In this document: piece by piece, positions 46,201-61,200 of the stretch
Position numbering within the stretch: the stretch's first letter is position 1
How the letters are laid out: the number at the start of each line of letters is the position of its first letter
The notes under the pieces: model-generated
What the model saw: the letters and a program-made list of their open reading frames with translations, nothing else
Told to the model about the DNA's origin: nothing
The model's database searches: none
Made by a program: the position numbers and the translations under genes
Assembly: GCA_911728435.2 (NCBI GenBank)
Contig: OU452198.1
Span: forward strand, 37,539,902-37,603,901
DNA: 64,000 nucleotides
Source of the DNA: Apoderus coryli
Lineage: Eukaryota; Arthropoda; Insecta; Coleoptera; Attelabidae
Direction: 5' to 3'

Positions 46201-49200
46201 GGATTTTGTAGAAATTAGCAGTCTAAATTTTGTTTAACTAGACCAGACAGGCAATTTAAACAAAATCCCATCTACAGGTAAAGCCAGTAATTTTGTCCGC
46301 TATGCCACAAAATTATTTATGTTATATTGACGAGAACAAATTCTTTCGGTAAAACTCAATTTCATATATTAACAACACTAGGTTAGTCCGAATTCCATAA
46401 CGTGAGGCGTTATTATTGTTTTTAAATGATTGGTTTCACTAGGCAGGTTGCCTGTTCAAACTAAGGTGTCGCTTTCTCCATTTTATATTCCTAAAACTGC
46501 TCGTGCTAGTATAAACACTACAGATGTTTTCGGAATTTGTTTCACATGCCTATTACTACTGATGCGTTGGGGATCAACGAAACGTCAGGTCTCTTGAAAG
46601 TATGGTGTGTGAAACAAATTCCAAATTTGATGTTAAAATAATTTATTCAGGTTGATTTTTTGTATTAATGATTTCATTTTCTTTAGGTATGAAGGTAGAA
46701 CTCCGTTACATATGTGCTGTTTGTCTGGATTTGTAGAATGTTGTAGAAAGTTCATCCAAACTGGTGTTAGTTTAAATGAAAAAGACGATTTTGGACGAAC
46801 TCCTGTCCATTGTGCAGCATATCGAGGGTGAGCGATAACTGTTCCCTAATTGTTGCTGTAATGGTCAGCGACCTAACTTTCTTTAGTATGTTTTTGTGAA
46901 TTATTATTAACATTAATACTTAATTGTTTTTCAGTTCCATTGAATGTCTGGATCTTCTTACCAGTCACAGTGCTGATTTTAAGGTTATCGACACATTTGG
47001 CCGCCTCCCAATCCACTATGCAGCTGCGCAGTGTCATTTTCAATGTGTTTTCACGTTGGTCGGTATTGGTAGTCCTGTTAATGTCAAAGATGTGCTTGGT
47101 TGTACTCCGTTGCATTGGGCAGCTGCCTATGATTCTGATACACGCTGTGCTGATTATCTTTTGAGCCATAAAGCGGATCCCAATATCACAGATAACAAAG
47201 GTAATATTCATTTGACTCAAACAATTTTTTAAAACAAACATATTTTGTGTCTGTAAATAATTAAAGGTATTGTAGCATATTATGGAAAATTATCTTTTCG
47301 TTTTTGTTTAAATCGAGGCAAATGTGCAAATATATTTTCGAAATTAGATTTATTTTTTGTGGTTTTATAAAAAAAATATCGCGGAAGTGCTGTTATTCAT
47401 TAATACAACAATTTCGTAAGCAATTTTTACAGGAGCGGCTAAAGATCACCTTGAGAACTATTGAACAATATTAAATTGTACTTTCTTTTAACAGTTAAAA
47501 CTTAAAACTACTCAAGGTAATATTACAAAATATAAAAATACTTACAACAACAAAAAATACAGGAAACGACAAAATAAAATAGACCAGGCATTCATCTTAC
47601 TTAATTTTAAGTTGCACAATTAAGTAAAATCGATTAATTTTTAAATTTCACAGAATCAGAAAACGTAAAAAACGAATTTATCTCGCTTTTACTCTTGGTT
47701 CTTAGATGTTATTAAAAACTAATGTTTTTAAAAATATAAAACAATTTATTTACACTAAAAAGTAACTTCACAAAATATACTACTTAAATACACTTAATTA
47801 CTAATATACACAATCTATTATTTATTTGTCCGTATTTATAATTTATTTAACTTCCGCCGCGGATATTTATTTTATCGTTTGAAACACTTGAACTGTCACT
47901 TCATAACTGTCCTCTGTCCCTGTTACGTTGGCTATATATATGATTGGCCTTCTTTCCCGAATACTTCCAGTGAGTAGTCGATTTTCTCCAACATTCTGGC
48001 GTACATATGTCCATTCTAGATCCATACGGCAAGCGAGGCACATCCTACTAAATTAACAAAGCGCTGTCCCGGACGAGGTACAGTCTACTAAATTTGTACA
48101 TAGTCGCCTCCCGTTTGTTTGATTCACGAGCCTTCGATAATAGTTCATCTGATTACTATAGTACAGCCAACGGAATGTTGCCGGATGTATTTATTTCTCT
48201 CTAAGCATTTTATGTTCGTCTCAATATAATAGATGTTATAAATTAGCATTGTCCTTACATGTTTTTATAACCAAGTGACTACTAGTCTTTGTAGGATAAA
48301 TAATACGACAAATAAAATGGTACTAACTACTACTACAACCAGTTTTGAGCTCGAGAACTTCTGGATCTTTTATATAAACCAGAATTTAAAGTCATAGAGC
48401 GCCCTTTCGGAGAAACCATCATGTGTTTTCGTCCGCATGGTATGTCAGGGAGACAGTTTTGCAGCACAGTATTAAAAATAGTTTGTGCATTTCGACTTGG
48501 ATAGCAAATGGACTATCTCGTCCAAAAAGCCATAATCCGTTAATCCATGTATGAAAATATATAACATCCACTTTGTTTATACAGTAACAGCCTTATCCCA
48601 GTGGAGAGATGCAATATGGAAGTGTTTTCACATCTCCATCGCAAGAACATATTATGGGTTAATTAGTAAACAAGGGCAAATATGCACAAAATCATGAAAT
48701 AAATATGCATGTACTTTATTCAAAATATGTATAAAGGGATATGAAAAAAACATACATTATTATTTACAATATTATTATTATATTTATTTAATATACATCT
48801 TTAAGTTACATTATATTACAGTTTTGAACGTAAATAATTAGAAATTGAACTTAAAAATTGTAAAGACAATTAAATATTTCTCAAAATTTTGCAGCAAAAA
48901 TTGTTGCCTAAAGTAGCAAACATTTTAATGGAAAATTTTGATGAATCTGATGATTTGTATTCAGACAGAAGTCCGGCACTACTGAAAGGTGACTGAGAAT
49001 CTCTTACTAATTGCGTGCTCTATGTTAATTAATTCAGTCAGAGATTTAGACATAAAGCCGTAGTTGCATTTTATAAGCGAAAGCTGCTGTTTAATTTGCT
49101 TATTTTCACAGATTTCTTTTGCATCTAAAAGTGATTGACAATAATCATTTGACAAATCTGAAATTACCACCTTAATCTGACAAAAATTTTCTGCATAATC

Positions 49201-52200
49201 AATTGCAGCTTCCAGCAAAGTACCCCACCTTGTTAAAACGGGCTGAGGTGGAAACGAAGTGTTTGGAAGGGTTTCTTTAAAATACTGCACTCGGGTAGGT
49301 GCTTTAAGAAATACTTTTTTTACACTGGAAATTAAAACATTAACAAGTAGACATTTTTTTCTAATCTCTTTGGCAACCGTGTTTAGTAGGCCATGTGCTA
49401 AACATGTTACAAGTAAGTATTAGTTGTTGGTAAAATATTTTTGAATTTTGACCCGCCTTTACCATGTAAGTCTGTTTACCATCTTTTATTAGGGTGGGGT
49501 TTCCCCGCTATTTAGGAAACTGCTTTGGTTTTAATTTAAAAATTATGTATAGAATTAGGAATTTCTCTTCTAAGAATTATTAATGTAAACATTTTTGGCT
49601 GAATATACTTCATTATATGCACTATATGCACCTTTTACAAAAATATGCAGAAAAACAAAAAATGCACAATATGCACTTTGCATAAATGCCCTTCTTTAGT
49701 TATTGGGAATAATATGAAGACAAAGTGAATCTCGCCATTTTCACAAAATTTAAGCCCTCGTTACTTTAATCAACATGGTAAATTAATATTAATACAACTG
49801 TTGATTTTTTTTTAGGATTTACAGCATTGCATTATGCTATTGAAGCTGGCAATATTGCTGTGATTAATTGTCTTTTAGCTGTTACCGAGGATCGTTTTTC
49901 CAAAAATCAGTGTGGGACAACTGCTGATGTGTTACCGTTACATTTAGCTGTAAGTTGTTTAAATTATATACAAGTGCAAATTAAATGGGGAGATAATGTG
50001 ACCAAACCTTTTTTTATTTTGGTTGTCAATATACGGGTGTTATAATTTTATAAAATGGTTTTTTATAAGCAATTAATGCGAGTTTTTTACCTTTTAATTA
50101 TTTTCAACCAAATCACGGCAGTATGACAGAATATGAAAGTGTCAATTTGATACTGTTCCGATTATTTTTATGTTCTTATAGTAATATTACTGTACAGCTT
50201 GGTCTAAATTGGACACTTTTGATAGGGAATACTGAATGGCGAAAACTGCACATCGATATCTTAAATAAATAAATACTTTATTGTCTAACAGGTCAAGATC
50301 CAATAACAAGACAATTCTAAGTACTAGACAATGGATATTATCTCAATAGTATAATATAAACTAAATAATTGATAAAAATTATCGAAAAAGCATAAGCTCA
50401 GAAATATACACCATAAAGCGATATAAAGTTAATACACAATACAACAAAATTACCTCCACGCTATACATGTCCAGGGTGCTCAAGTACCGATACAAACCAG
50501 CGCGAAAAGACCACAGTGACCCGTCAAAGTAATGTACAGATCGATGTATATTAAGACGATCGCAGGTTCCGCATGCTCGGTAAAAAGGTGATATCGATGC
50601 AGAATTGGTGTTGAACAACGATTAATTCATCGTTCGAGAAAAGAATTGTGGTAAATTAAAGGGCAGCTGTTCCAAAAGGCGAGGGGAGTCCAATTATGCC
50701 GTTTATAAGCTTAAACAGGAATATTTGACCAGCCGAATCTCTACGAAAAACCAATGAATTAACATTAAATCTGTTTAACAATATATTATGGTCAATGCCC
50801 CTGACTGGGAAATATCCGTCGATCTTAACAGCTAAAATTTTTAATAATTTTCTTTGAATACGCTCCAATTTATTGATGTGTACCTGGTATAAAGGAGACC
50901 ATATAAAAGAGGTATATTCCAATCTAGAGCGGACAAAACTTACAGCTGAAGCAGACAGTCAATATCCTGAAAATCAGTAGCTGAGCGGAGAATAAAGGCC
51001 ATCAGTCGGATTGCGCTTTGTGAAATAGAGTCAATATGAGCATCAAACGTCATTTCACTATCCATGATCACTCCCAAGTCCTTTATTGACTCACAAGATT
51101 CAAGAACAACACCATTCAGCGTATAATTGAAACTAATTACAATATATAATTATAATTGAAACTAACTACAATTACATCTTGACTTGGTGACAAAAATACA
51201 AAAAAAAAACATACAATATTAAACACAAACAGTCGATCATACCATTCAATATTTTAAACAAAAATGATTGGCCTGCCAACATTCTGCGAACAGCAAATGA
51301 GTCCTTATAATATCGTGACAACAGGTATTGATGATCAATTAATCAAGTTTTAAAAGAAAAGTAGCATTGAAAGCGACCCTGTATCTTTTTAACAGTTCCA
51401 TATATCGAGGTGCAATTTTCGGCATTCAGTACTTCATATAATTCTAGCTCCGAGCATGGAAGTTACTTTTTGTCTAGCTCCTCTAGAAGAAGGTTTTTCT
51501 ATCAAAAGGGTCCAATTTGGACCACCACGTACAGGGTGGCTCGAATTTGAGTTTTGTGGTCAATCTTCTAGTAGAAGAAACCCATTATGGAAGGTCGAGG
51601 TGAGCCATAATAAATATCAATCCAACCAAATTACCGACCCGTATCTTGAAAACCAAAAACATATTTCGGAAATTTAGGCCTTATTTTTTCTGGACGTCGA
51701 TTTGGGTGACTGTGTATAAACATTATATCTTATTTTTAGACAGCCAAATTGGAACATTTAAATACAATCACTGCAATTATAAATAAATACAATTGTGTTA
51801 ATATCCAAAATAGTCAAGGTGAGTGAACATTTTTCGAGAATTTTATTAATTGGTGTTCCAAAAAGAAAATATATAATGAAACCATTAGATTCGCGCCCTG
51901 TCCTGTATATATTGTAAAATGCAAACGGCAAGGAGACAAATTAATAATGCATGTGGCCACAATATACGCTAGGGTTGTGGAGAGTCCGTGTGGACCCATT
52001 CATTTTGAACCACCTACATTAGTACAAACCCTTAGACAATTTATATATAATGATAAATCAAACTTCGTCTTCTCCACAAATAAATCTCTTTATTTTGTTA
52101 AAAATTGTGTCATTAAATTATTAAACCATACATGTTTCGAGACATAATATTCTCATCTTCAGTGGTTAACATTAGGGGGGTAAAAATTTTTGTTGAATAC

Positions 52201-55200
52201 AGAAGTTATTTAATTGTTAATGGGGGGTATTTTTGATTCTGGAAATAACACTTTCATAAGTATACATTTTTATTGAAAGTCGGTCAACTTACCATTTGTA
52301 GAAAAAAAATTTTTATATTCATTTTTAGGAATTTTATATCGATTTATAACACTATAATCATCCTATTTATTATTGATTAACTGTATCAATAAATTTACGT
52401 TTGTTGTAACATTCCAACGTTTTGGTTTTATTTTTGGTTTATATTTTGATGTAATCATTATATTTGAAATTTGAAAAGTTGCGTATTTATAACTGAAAAT
52501 TATGCAAATGGCGATTATGTCTAAATTTCTGTAGATTGAAGTTATAGTATTATATGGCATATGACATATCGATGTTTGTTGGTGTAGTGTTGAGATTTGA
52601 GTTTATACTTGTAAGTATAAACTTGTAAGTATAAACTCAAATCTCAACACACTAAACGTTGGAATGTTACAACAAACGTAAATTTATTGATACAGTTAAT
52701 CAATAATAAATAGGATGATTATAGTGTTATAAATCGATATAAAATTCCTAAAAATGAATATAAAATTTTTTTTTCTACAAATGGTAAGTTGACCGACTTT
52801 CAATAAAAATGTATACTTATGAAAGTGTTATTTCCAGAATCAAAAATACCCCCCATTAACAATTAAATAACTTCTGTATTCAACAAAAATTTTACCCCCC
52901 TAATGTTAACCACTGAAGATGAGAATATTATGTCTCGAAACATGTATGGTTTAATAATTTAATGACACAATTTTTAACAAAATAAAGAGATTTATTTGTG
53001 GAGAAGACGAAGTTTGATTTATCATTAAATGATAAACTCCACGTACAATGGACTATTTCTACAATTTATATATAATTCAGTCCTAACATTTCAAGTGAAT
53101 AAATAATTTTTATTCTATCTTGGATGGTAAACTATCATTTGTTCAACTTAAAACTCGTCAAAATGACGTTTTATTTACAATAATAAAATGGAACAATTTT
53201 TACCCATTGAAAGGTCAATTTTACCTACCGAAACGCCAATTTTATCCACTCAACTGTCAACAAACAAATATGTATATATATATATATATATGAGATAATC
53301 TGGCTAACGAAATGTTTCTGTCAAAGATTTAAAATTGAAATTCACTATTATTAACATTCTAAAGTAACCCAACTACCTAACTACTTTATTCAAAAATTAG
53401 AAATAATAAAGTAAAAACAATAATCTAAAATGCTAAAATAACCCAACTACCTACCTCACTATGTACTTTGTTCGAAAATTAGAAATAAAAAAAAAATACG
53501 CGTGCAGTACAGTACACGTGATAGAAGTGAATACGAATGACCGTACAAAAGGGACAACCAAAGCATAGGCAACGTTAAGCCGCTATATACATAATAGTGT
53601 ATGGTATAGGATATAGTCTCTCCCTCATATTTGTTATATGCTTAATCTCTTTTGCGGGACGAAAATTTTATAAATCGTGTCGTGACGCGACCTTGAAAAA
53701 TCACTCTCATGCGGCCAAAGAAGTATTCACTTGAAAAAACTTGCAAGGGCAGGGACCGAATCCAGGACATTTCGCACGCGTGTAAGGAGTAAGCTATACT
53801 CTATTTTGACTTTTTTTTTTGGAACATCTATTAATGTACTATAGTAAATTTTAATCACTAAGCCTTTGTAGGTATTAGTTTCGTAAAAAGCAATCCTCTT
53901 TTAGGTTATACTCCACTTATGTTGGCCGCTAGGGAAGGACGTGTTGAAACAATACCTTTGCTTCTCAGGTTTGGAGCGAAAGTCGATATATATGACTCGA
54001 ATTTAATGACTGCCATACATTACAGTGCCAAAAATGGCCATTATTATTGTTTAAAATTCATCATAGACAATTTACAAAATAAGGATGTTCTCGATATGCT
54101 TGATAGGTGAGGTCTTTTCTAACTAATGTATTAATAAAACATTATGTATACAATTTGTTTTATATCTTTGTTGTTAGACAACATCGAACAGGTTTAATGT
54201 TAGCAGCTTCTGCAAAACATGGAGGTTGTGTCAGTCTACTTCTGGATGCTGGTGCTAATATCAATGTAGTGGATCCCGACAATCATAGTGCAATTACTAG
54301 AGCTGTAAGTAGTATAATATGTAAAGAAAATTACGTCAACGTGTCGCACTATTTACTAGCACATCCTCAGGACTTGATCAACGTTGCCAAGTTGTTTTCC
54401 ATTAAATGAAAGCTTGAGTCGCACCCATAACTTGCACAAGTTCATCTGTTACTCAAAACTTAAACATGTATTGAAATAAAGTTATTATTATTATTATTAC
54501 TCGATTTCTTAGATTGGATCATGTTTACTGTAGTTTATACATCAGTATCGGACATTTTATTAATTTTAAATGTGCCAGCAATAAACTTTTTGTACAAAGG
54601 ATATTAACCTTACTAAATTAAGCACGTTTTTATATTTTACAGTTGGCAAGAGATCATACAGCAATGGTTCAAGCACTATTAATTAATAGATGCGATGTAA
54701 ACTTGACTGATATAAATGGTAAAAATTCATTGCATATCTGTGCCGCCAATGGCAATTTTATGTGTGTCAAAATGCTCATATATTTTATGAATCCAGAAAT
54801 TGCAAAGCAAAAAGATCATCAGGGATTTACGGCGTTACATTGGGCTTGTAATAATGGTGAATATTGCAATTATTATTAATATCACACTAAACACAATGAA
54901 AAGAAGCCAGTTATTTATTTTCATATGATTTATCTTCAGCATTAATTAAGTACCAATTGATATTTGAAAAGTACTTCATAGATATCAGCGAAGTTCCAAG
55001 TAATCTTAAAATCAGTTTTCTTCACGAAATGTAATCAATATTTTGTTATGCGTACATGTTTCGTTTGTAAAATTTCATCTTCAGAGCAGTTAAAAGATAA
55101 ACTGGTTGAACTTGAACTGTTCAATTGGTTTTTACAAATTCAAACCTAAAAGTGCGTTACAAATACTAGAAATAAAATTTCATCTTTTAATGTACATTGC

Positions 55201-58200
55201 ACAATGTTTGTCAGTCGTAAAAGGGTCTATGTTTGGATGTTCATTTTTGTAGAAAAGCTCTAGAAATAATACGAGAAAATTTCTTCTGGAGAAATTGTGC
55301 GTTAAATTTAAACTAGCTAATGATCAGCGACAGCCTGTCAGCTTCTTCAGAGCAACTTTGCGTGAACGCCGTTAAACTGAAAATATTGCTACGTACGTGC
55401 CTTTTTACCTGTCACATCGGTCTGCGCATTACTCCTCGATCCATGGTTGGTCAACAGGTGAAAGGTATAAACTCGTATTGCGATTGAAGTTTATTGGTTG
55501 CTTGAAAATTTCTATTGACTCACTGATTTTACGGTGATTAAGGCCGTCATCCCACCAAGGCTTCTTGTTGCCGAACGAGACGACAGGTCTGGGAAAAAGT
55601 CAATCTATTTAGATATTTGATATTATATTTGTAAAAAGAGGAAATTAATATCAGGGCACAACAACAAAAATGGAACAGAAAAAAAAATTAAACTTCACTG
55701 CCTGTTTTGTTCCTTAGTACCAACAAACAAGATATCTTTAAGGCCTTTGACAGGATGGATCATGGAATACTACTGGATAAACTGGCCTCGTTTGAGTTTG
55801 TGAATGATCTTCAGTTACTATCATTTATAAATAACAGGAATAATAGATGGCCCAAATTTGATCCCTGGGGAACAACAGAGGAGGCCACATAGCAATACGA
55901 TTCGCTATGTGGCCTCCTCTGTTGTTCCCCAGGGATCAAATTTGGGCCATCTATTATTCCTGTTATTTATAAATGATACACCTGACATTCTGCCCAGATG
56001 TGTTCAATTTGGCTCATAAATATAAATATCTATTTTTTTTTTCAATTGATTTTTTCTTTGGGTGTTCGGTTCTTATATATAAAATTTTATGAAATGAGTT
56101 TTATATATTTGGATGATGTGTATTTGTAATTATAAAGAAAATTGTTTGTTATTTTTCATTTTCAATGTATTGGTATTTGTGTTAGATGGAGAAAATTGTA
56201 TCAAACTTGAAGAAGTTAGTAATTAGTAACGAAACGTCGTTGTTGTTATCGGTTTATTTAATTAATTTGACGAAAATAAAAATGGATATTGTTTTTATTT
56301 AAAAAAGTTTTAAACTAAAACAATTTTTATAAGAACCGAGCACCTAAAGAAAAAATCAACTGAAAAAATTAGAATTACGGTTCAAGACTAAACAAAGAAA
56401 AAATATAAATATCGTATGATGTTTACACTTTTGGATTTTATTGTTTCGGGGAAAAGTCTTACAGTAAGTTTAAAAGTTACAGACTTATTCTAGAGAAAAA
56501 GGACTAAAAGATTTGTTGTTGGGACGAATAAAGAAAATAAAGATAACTGGCCTCTTTAGATTTTCTCATTCAAGAAAAAGTATCATTGTAAATAATTTCA
56601 GGATTTATCAATGCAATTAAGTTTATTTTGGAGAAGAAAATGTTTGAGAAATTAGAGGACAACACTTACACTCCTGTTCATTGTGCTGCGTAAGTAGGAA
56701 TTAATAATAACTTTTAATAATTTTGTAGTACCTAGTACGAGTATAAGATAAGTAAGTTGCGGCGAAATTTTCCCTCTTCTTTAGTGAGTTTCAGGTCTTG
56801 CTTGATTCGAATCTCCTGGTCACAATCTATTGATTTCTGAATTAACCATGAGTGCCAACAAATCGAATCGGCAAATACTGCTTATGATAGTTTGCATGGC
56901 TGAGGTTAATATATTAATGAATTAGGTTTAGAAGGCGTCTACCTTGATGGATTTAATTCCATAATTGTTTAAATTTTTGTTGTATAGCTCATAAGCGAAG
57001 GTATCGATAGGCCTACACACCGATTACCACTGAGCTACGACCATTGGTAAAAGATAAAACGACATTGCATTAAATTAAGCGATCGCAGCACTAGATATTT
57101 GACAGTATATTAGACTTTTGAACGCAATTCTCTCGAGAATTATGGAGGCAAACATCAAAGATAAAGATAAAACATGCTATCAAAAAATGATGTATCACTC
57201 GAGTTATACTGCTATATAAGAATTTGGGGGTTGTATGCACCACAATCACAGGGTTAAAACGATTTTAACCAAAAGCTAATGGGTTCATCCTACGATACCC
57301 CCAAATTCATATACCAAAATTTAGCTCAATTGGTTGAAGCGTTTAGGCCAGGGGCTTCATATCTTTATCTCAAATTCTTTTTTAGCGTTCACAATGTATT
57401 CCCGATGGGTCGGGAAAGTAACACTGCATTCTTGAGTAAAAAAAAAAACTTTTGAATTTTATTAAAACAAAAAATTTGTAATTTTTAAGGCAAGGTTTGA
57501 CATTATAAAACTTCCTCCAAAAATTCCAAACCTTGATATCTCTCACCTATCGTCACAGTTAAAATAATAGACAGTTACTTCACCTGGTGTCGGCACGTCT
57601 GATGCCCATAGATACAAAGCAATTCTTCGCGCTTATAGTATAGTCATAGTTAAAATAAGTATATATAGATATAGTATATATAGTAGCGGGCCAGAAATGA
57701 GCTGGGAATGCGACGAGTCGATGCCGTTTTCAGCGTCTAGTGACGGTTCTTGTCTATAGTTAATATTCGAGATTGCAGTCTGACCTCGGGGCTCTTCACG
57801 AGTGGTGTGTTGGGAATGATATGTATATGAATGTTGATAAGTGTTGTTTTATGTCCTTTTCGAGGTCAAGACGGACCACTCTTTTCGATTACTCACTGAA
57901 CCAGACTTCCCTTAAATTGGTTACTACAGTTAATGATCTTGGAGTCCTGCTCGATAGTGGTTTGACCTTTATTCCACATATAACTTCAATGGTCTCAAGG
58001 TCTCTGAAGGTTCTTGGCTTCATCAAACGTTGCTCACGGGAGTTCACACATGTCGATTCTCTGAGGCTTCTTGACACAAGTTTGGTCAGACCGTGCCTTG
58101 AGTATGCGTCGGCTGTCTGGTCTCCACATACATATACTGTGCATCTGGTAAAAATTGAGCAGGTACAGCACAAATTTCTTAGATACCCAGCCTACAAACT

Positions 58201-61200
58201 GCATATAGACTTTATTTTTGAGAATCGTTTTGAATTATATGCCGACTTAGAGTCCTACCTTGGCATTGACACGCTGGGTGATCGACGACAGAGACATGAT
58301 TTGATTTTATTGTACGACCTTATAAATGGAAGGTTGAATTGTCCTGATCTTTTGGGCAAGATTGGAATTCATGTTCCATATCGTGCAACGCGTACGAGGA
58401 GTATGTTTCACCAGACAGATTCCAGAACAAATTATGGTTGCAATTCATTTTTGGCGCTCTCAATGCGTCTCGCCAATGACAGTGAAGAGACACTGGATTT
58501 TTTTGTCCCGAGAAATGCCTTTTTGGGTTCAGTATGGCACCTCTTTGATAATTGATACGTTGTGTTGTACCATATTGCTTTATAATAGTGAAGTATTGAT
58601 CGTGTAGATTATTATTATTATTATCCAATTTATTTGTGACTGATTTTTATTTGACATTTTTCGATTGTCTAATTCTTTTGAAGTGTTTTATTATTTGTTT
58701 GCCCGTAAATAAATAAATAAAGAAATAATATATAAATGCTGATTTATGAGACATCCATTTAAATGGCCATATCCATCATTTTTTAGTTACAAAGGATTTG
58801 TGGATGTGCTACAATTGTTAGAAAAGTATCATGGTTCGGAAATTGTGAACTTACTTGACAACCGAGAGCGGACTCCACTTCATATAGTTGCCATACAGGG
58901 TAATTGTGATTGTGCCAAATTTCTCATTAGTAAAGGTGCTCGAATAGATGCCACTGATGATAAGGGCAGGACGCCACTGATTGCTGCTGCACAATATGGA
59001 CAATCATCGATAGTTGGTAAATGAAAAGACTAATGTTATAAAATAAAATTGTAATTTTTGATTTTTTAGAATTACTTTTAAGTTATAACGCCAATCAGTA
59101 TGCTTGTGATAATCTTGGTAATACGGCCCTGCATTGGGCATGTTACAAGAAAAACTATCAGACTGCCTTAACAATTTTGGAACGATGTGAAGACAACAGA
59201 CTAGTCAACTTTACTAATTCGGAAAAGAAAACGTATGTGTAAGATATAGCTATTAGAAAATAATCAGTTTTATTTTTTTAATGTTTATATTTTTAAACAA
59301 ATTTATTTTTTTAATTTTCCTATAATTTGAATAATAATAAAGATTTTGTCATAATAGAAGTGTTTTTACAAAATGCAAATTAAAGACGAGAGGAATAAAT
59401 ATGCTTATTATGCCGGGTGTCCCACCCGGAAGGGTTTCGATCGATTATGGCGAAACTACACTGTGGAACAATCTGAAAGCCTGATGCAAATTCGGCTAAA
59501 ATGTTTTCAAGAATTAGTACTTCCGCTGATACCGGAAGTGGTTGGGAACTTCCTTATTATAAATACCCTCTATATTTTTTGGATTCTACTTGTAATTCTA
59601 AAGATAGATATTTATCATATTATGTTAAACTAATGTCCAGTCGTTTTCGAAATTTTTTAAATTTTATGTCAAAAATTACGTGTAAGGTTAAATAATAATT
59701 ACATTTTTTTAATATATGGAAGCTTTACTGAATTAATATGTTGGGATATTCTAGTAGTAGACCTACTTTAGGCGCCTATGTATATGTTTTTAATTGATAT
59801 TAAAATGGTATAAAATCAAATTGAAAAAAGTGTAAAATTTTTTAAATGGCAACCCGGAATTTTTATATTTTTTGCACCAAAAATAAAGGCAGTTTATAAA
59901 ATTTATATTTTTCAAAATATTGAAAAGTTTACATTTTCTGCATAGTGATAGGACTTTGAAATTTATTGATTTTTGTTGGCCGGCTTAAGAAAGCAAATTA
60001 AAATAATCAACAATTGTAGATACTAATTAGTATTGTCCAATCATCTCCTCCCAATCTCAGAAGGGTGCTTGTCGGAAACACAATGTGGTTTTAGACCGAA
60101 CAGGCGTACAGCCGGCATGATATTTAGTGCCAGGCAATTACAGGAACGGTCACAGGAGCAAAATCGTCCTCTATACATGGGTTTTATAGACCTTGTCAAG
60201 TCGTTCGACGCCGTTAACCGTGAGGCTGTGTGGAGGATATTAAAGCTCGACGGATGTCCCCAGAAATTCATCCGGATACTTCGACTCCTTCACGATAATA
60301 TGAAAGCAGCAGTTCTCAACAGCAACGGATTCCAATAACAACTGGCGTAAAGCGGGGTTGTGTCATTGCACCGACCTTGTTTTCGATGTTTGTGGGAACG
60401 GTTATTCAACTTGTTAAGGATGAACTGCCGGGATGAATAGAAATCGTCTACAAATTTGATGGCGGCGGACTCTTCAAGCTTCGTAAACTACAAGCTGGGA
60501 CGAAGATCGTATCCACATCAGTCATGGAGCTTGAATACGCGGATGAGAATGTTGTCCTAGCAGATACTAATATTCTTTATTTATTTTTTGTTGTGAATTC
60601 TATGTTTTTTTTATATAATTTATGTAATTGTACCACTGAACTACCATACTCTTGTATAAAGTTTGTAACCTTCAGAAACAATAAATGATTATTACTATTA
60701 TTAACAAGAACGTCTGATACATTACTAATTAGTGTCTACAATTATTGTCGTAATTCTTAATTATTTTTGACACACGTTATTGTTACCATTCTCCTCAAAT
60801 AATAAATAAATTTTGATAGTCTTCGTTAGTATAATTTATGCGCCCCGCCATGATTATTACTGCTAATTGGTATCTACAATTGTCATAATTGTTGATTATT
60901 TTTGACAAGTCTCCTATTAATTTGCTTTCTTAAGCCAGCATGGCCAATTAACACCACCAGATTCAGAATTTTACCCCAAACAAAAAAAAGAAATGTTTGT
61001 TATATGACCATTATTTGGGCATATCTAAGATAAATTTTATAAAAGGTTGTAACGTATTTTTCAGGCAGTTATATCATTCAATCAATAAACGTCGCAATTT
61101 TTACAATAATATTTTCAACAAATGTACAGTTTCTTTTTTAGTTTGCTGATATTTAAAATATACATACATATTACTTAAAATATATAAGAGTTTTTCAATA

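Larger units (their letters stand above)
52048..53027. repeat. foldback element, 375-bp arms, each with a hammerhead-like motif
   Basis: Arms 52048-52422 and 52654-53027 are almost perfect inverted copies (taatgataaatcaaacttcg at one end, attccaacgttt at the other). The spacer of about 230 bp holds its own palindrome (52588-52650: gttgagatttgagtttatac mirrored around a repeated aacttgtaagtat). No ORF is present. Each arm carries a hammerhead-like core, facing opposite ways. In ankyrin intron 12. Confidence 0.85.

Noticed and set aside
46873..47241. Minus-strand 122-codon ORF
   Set aside because: Antisense shadow of ankyrin exon 10.
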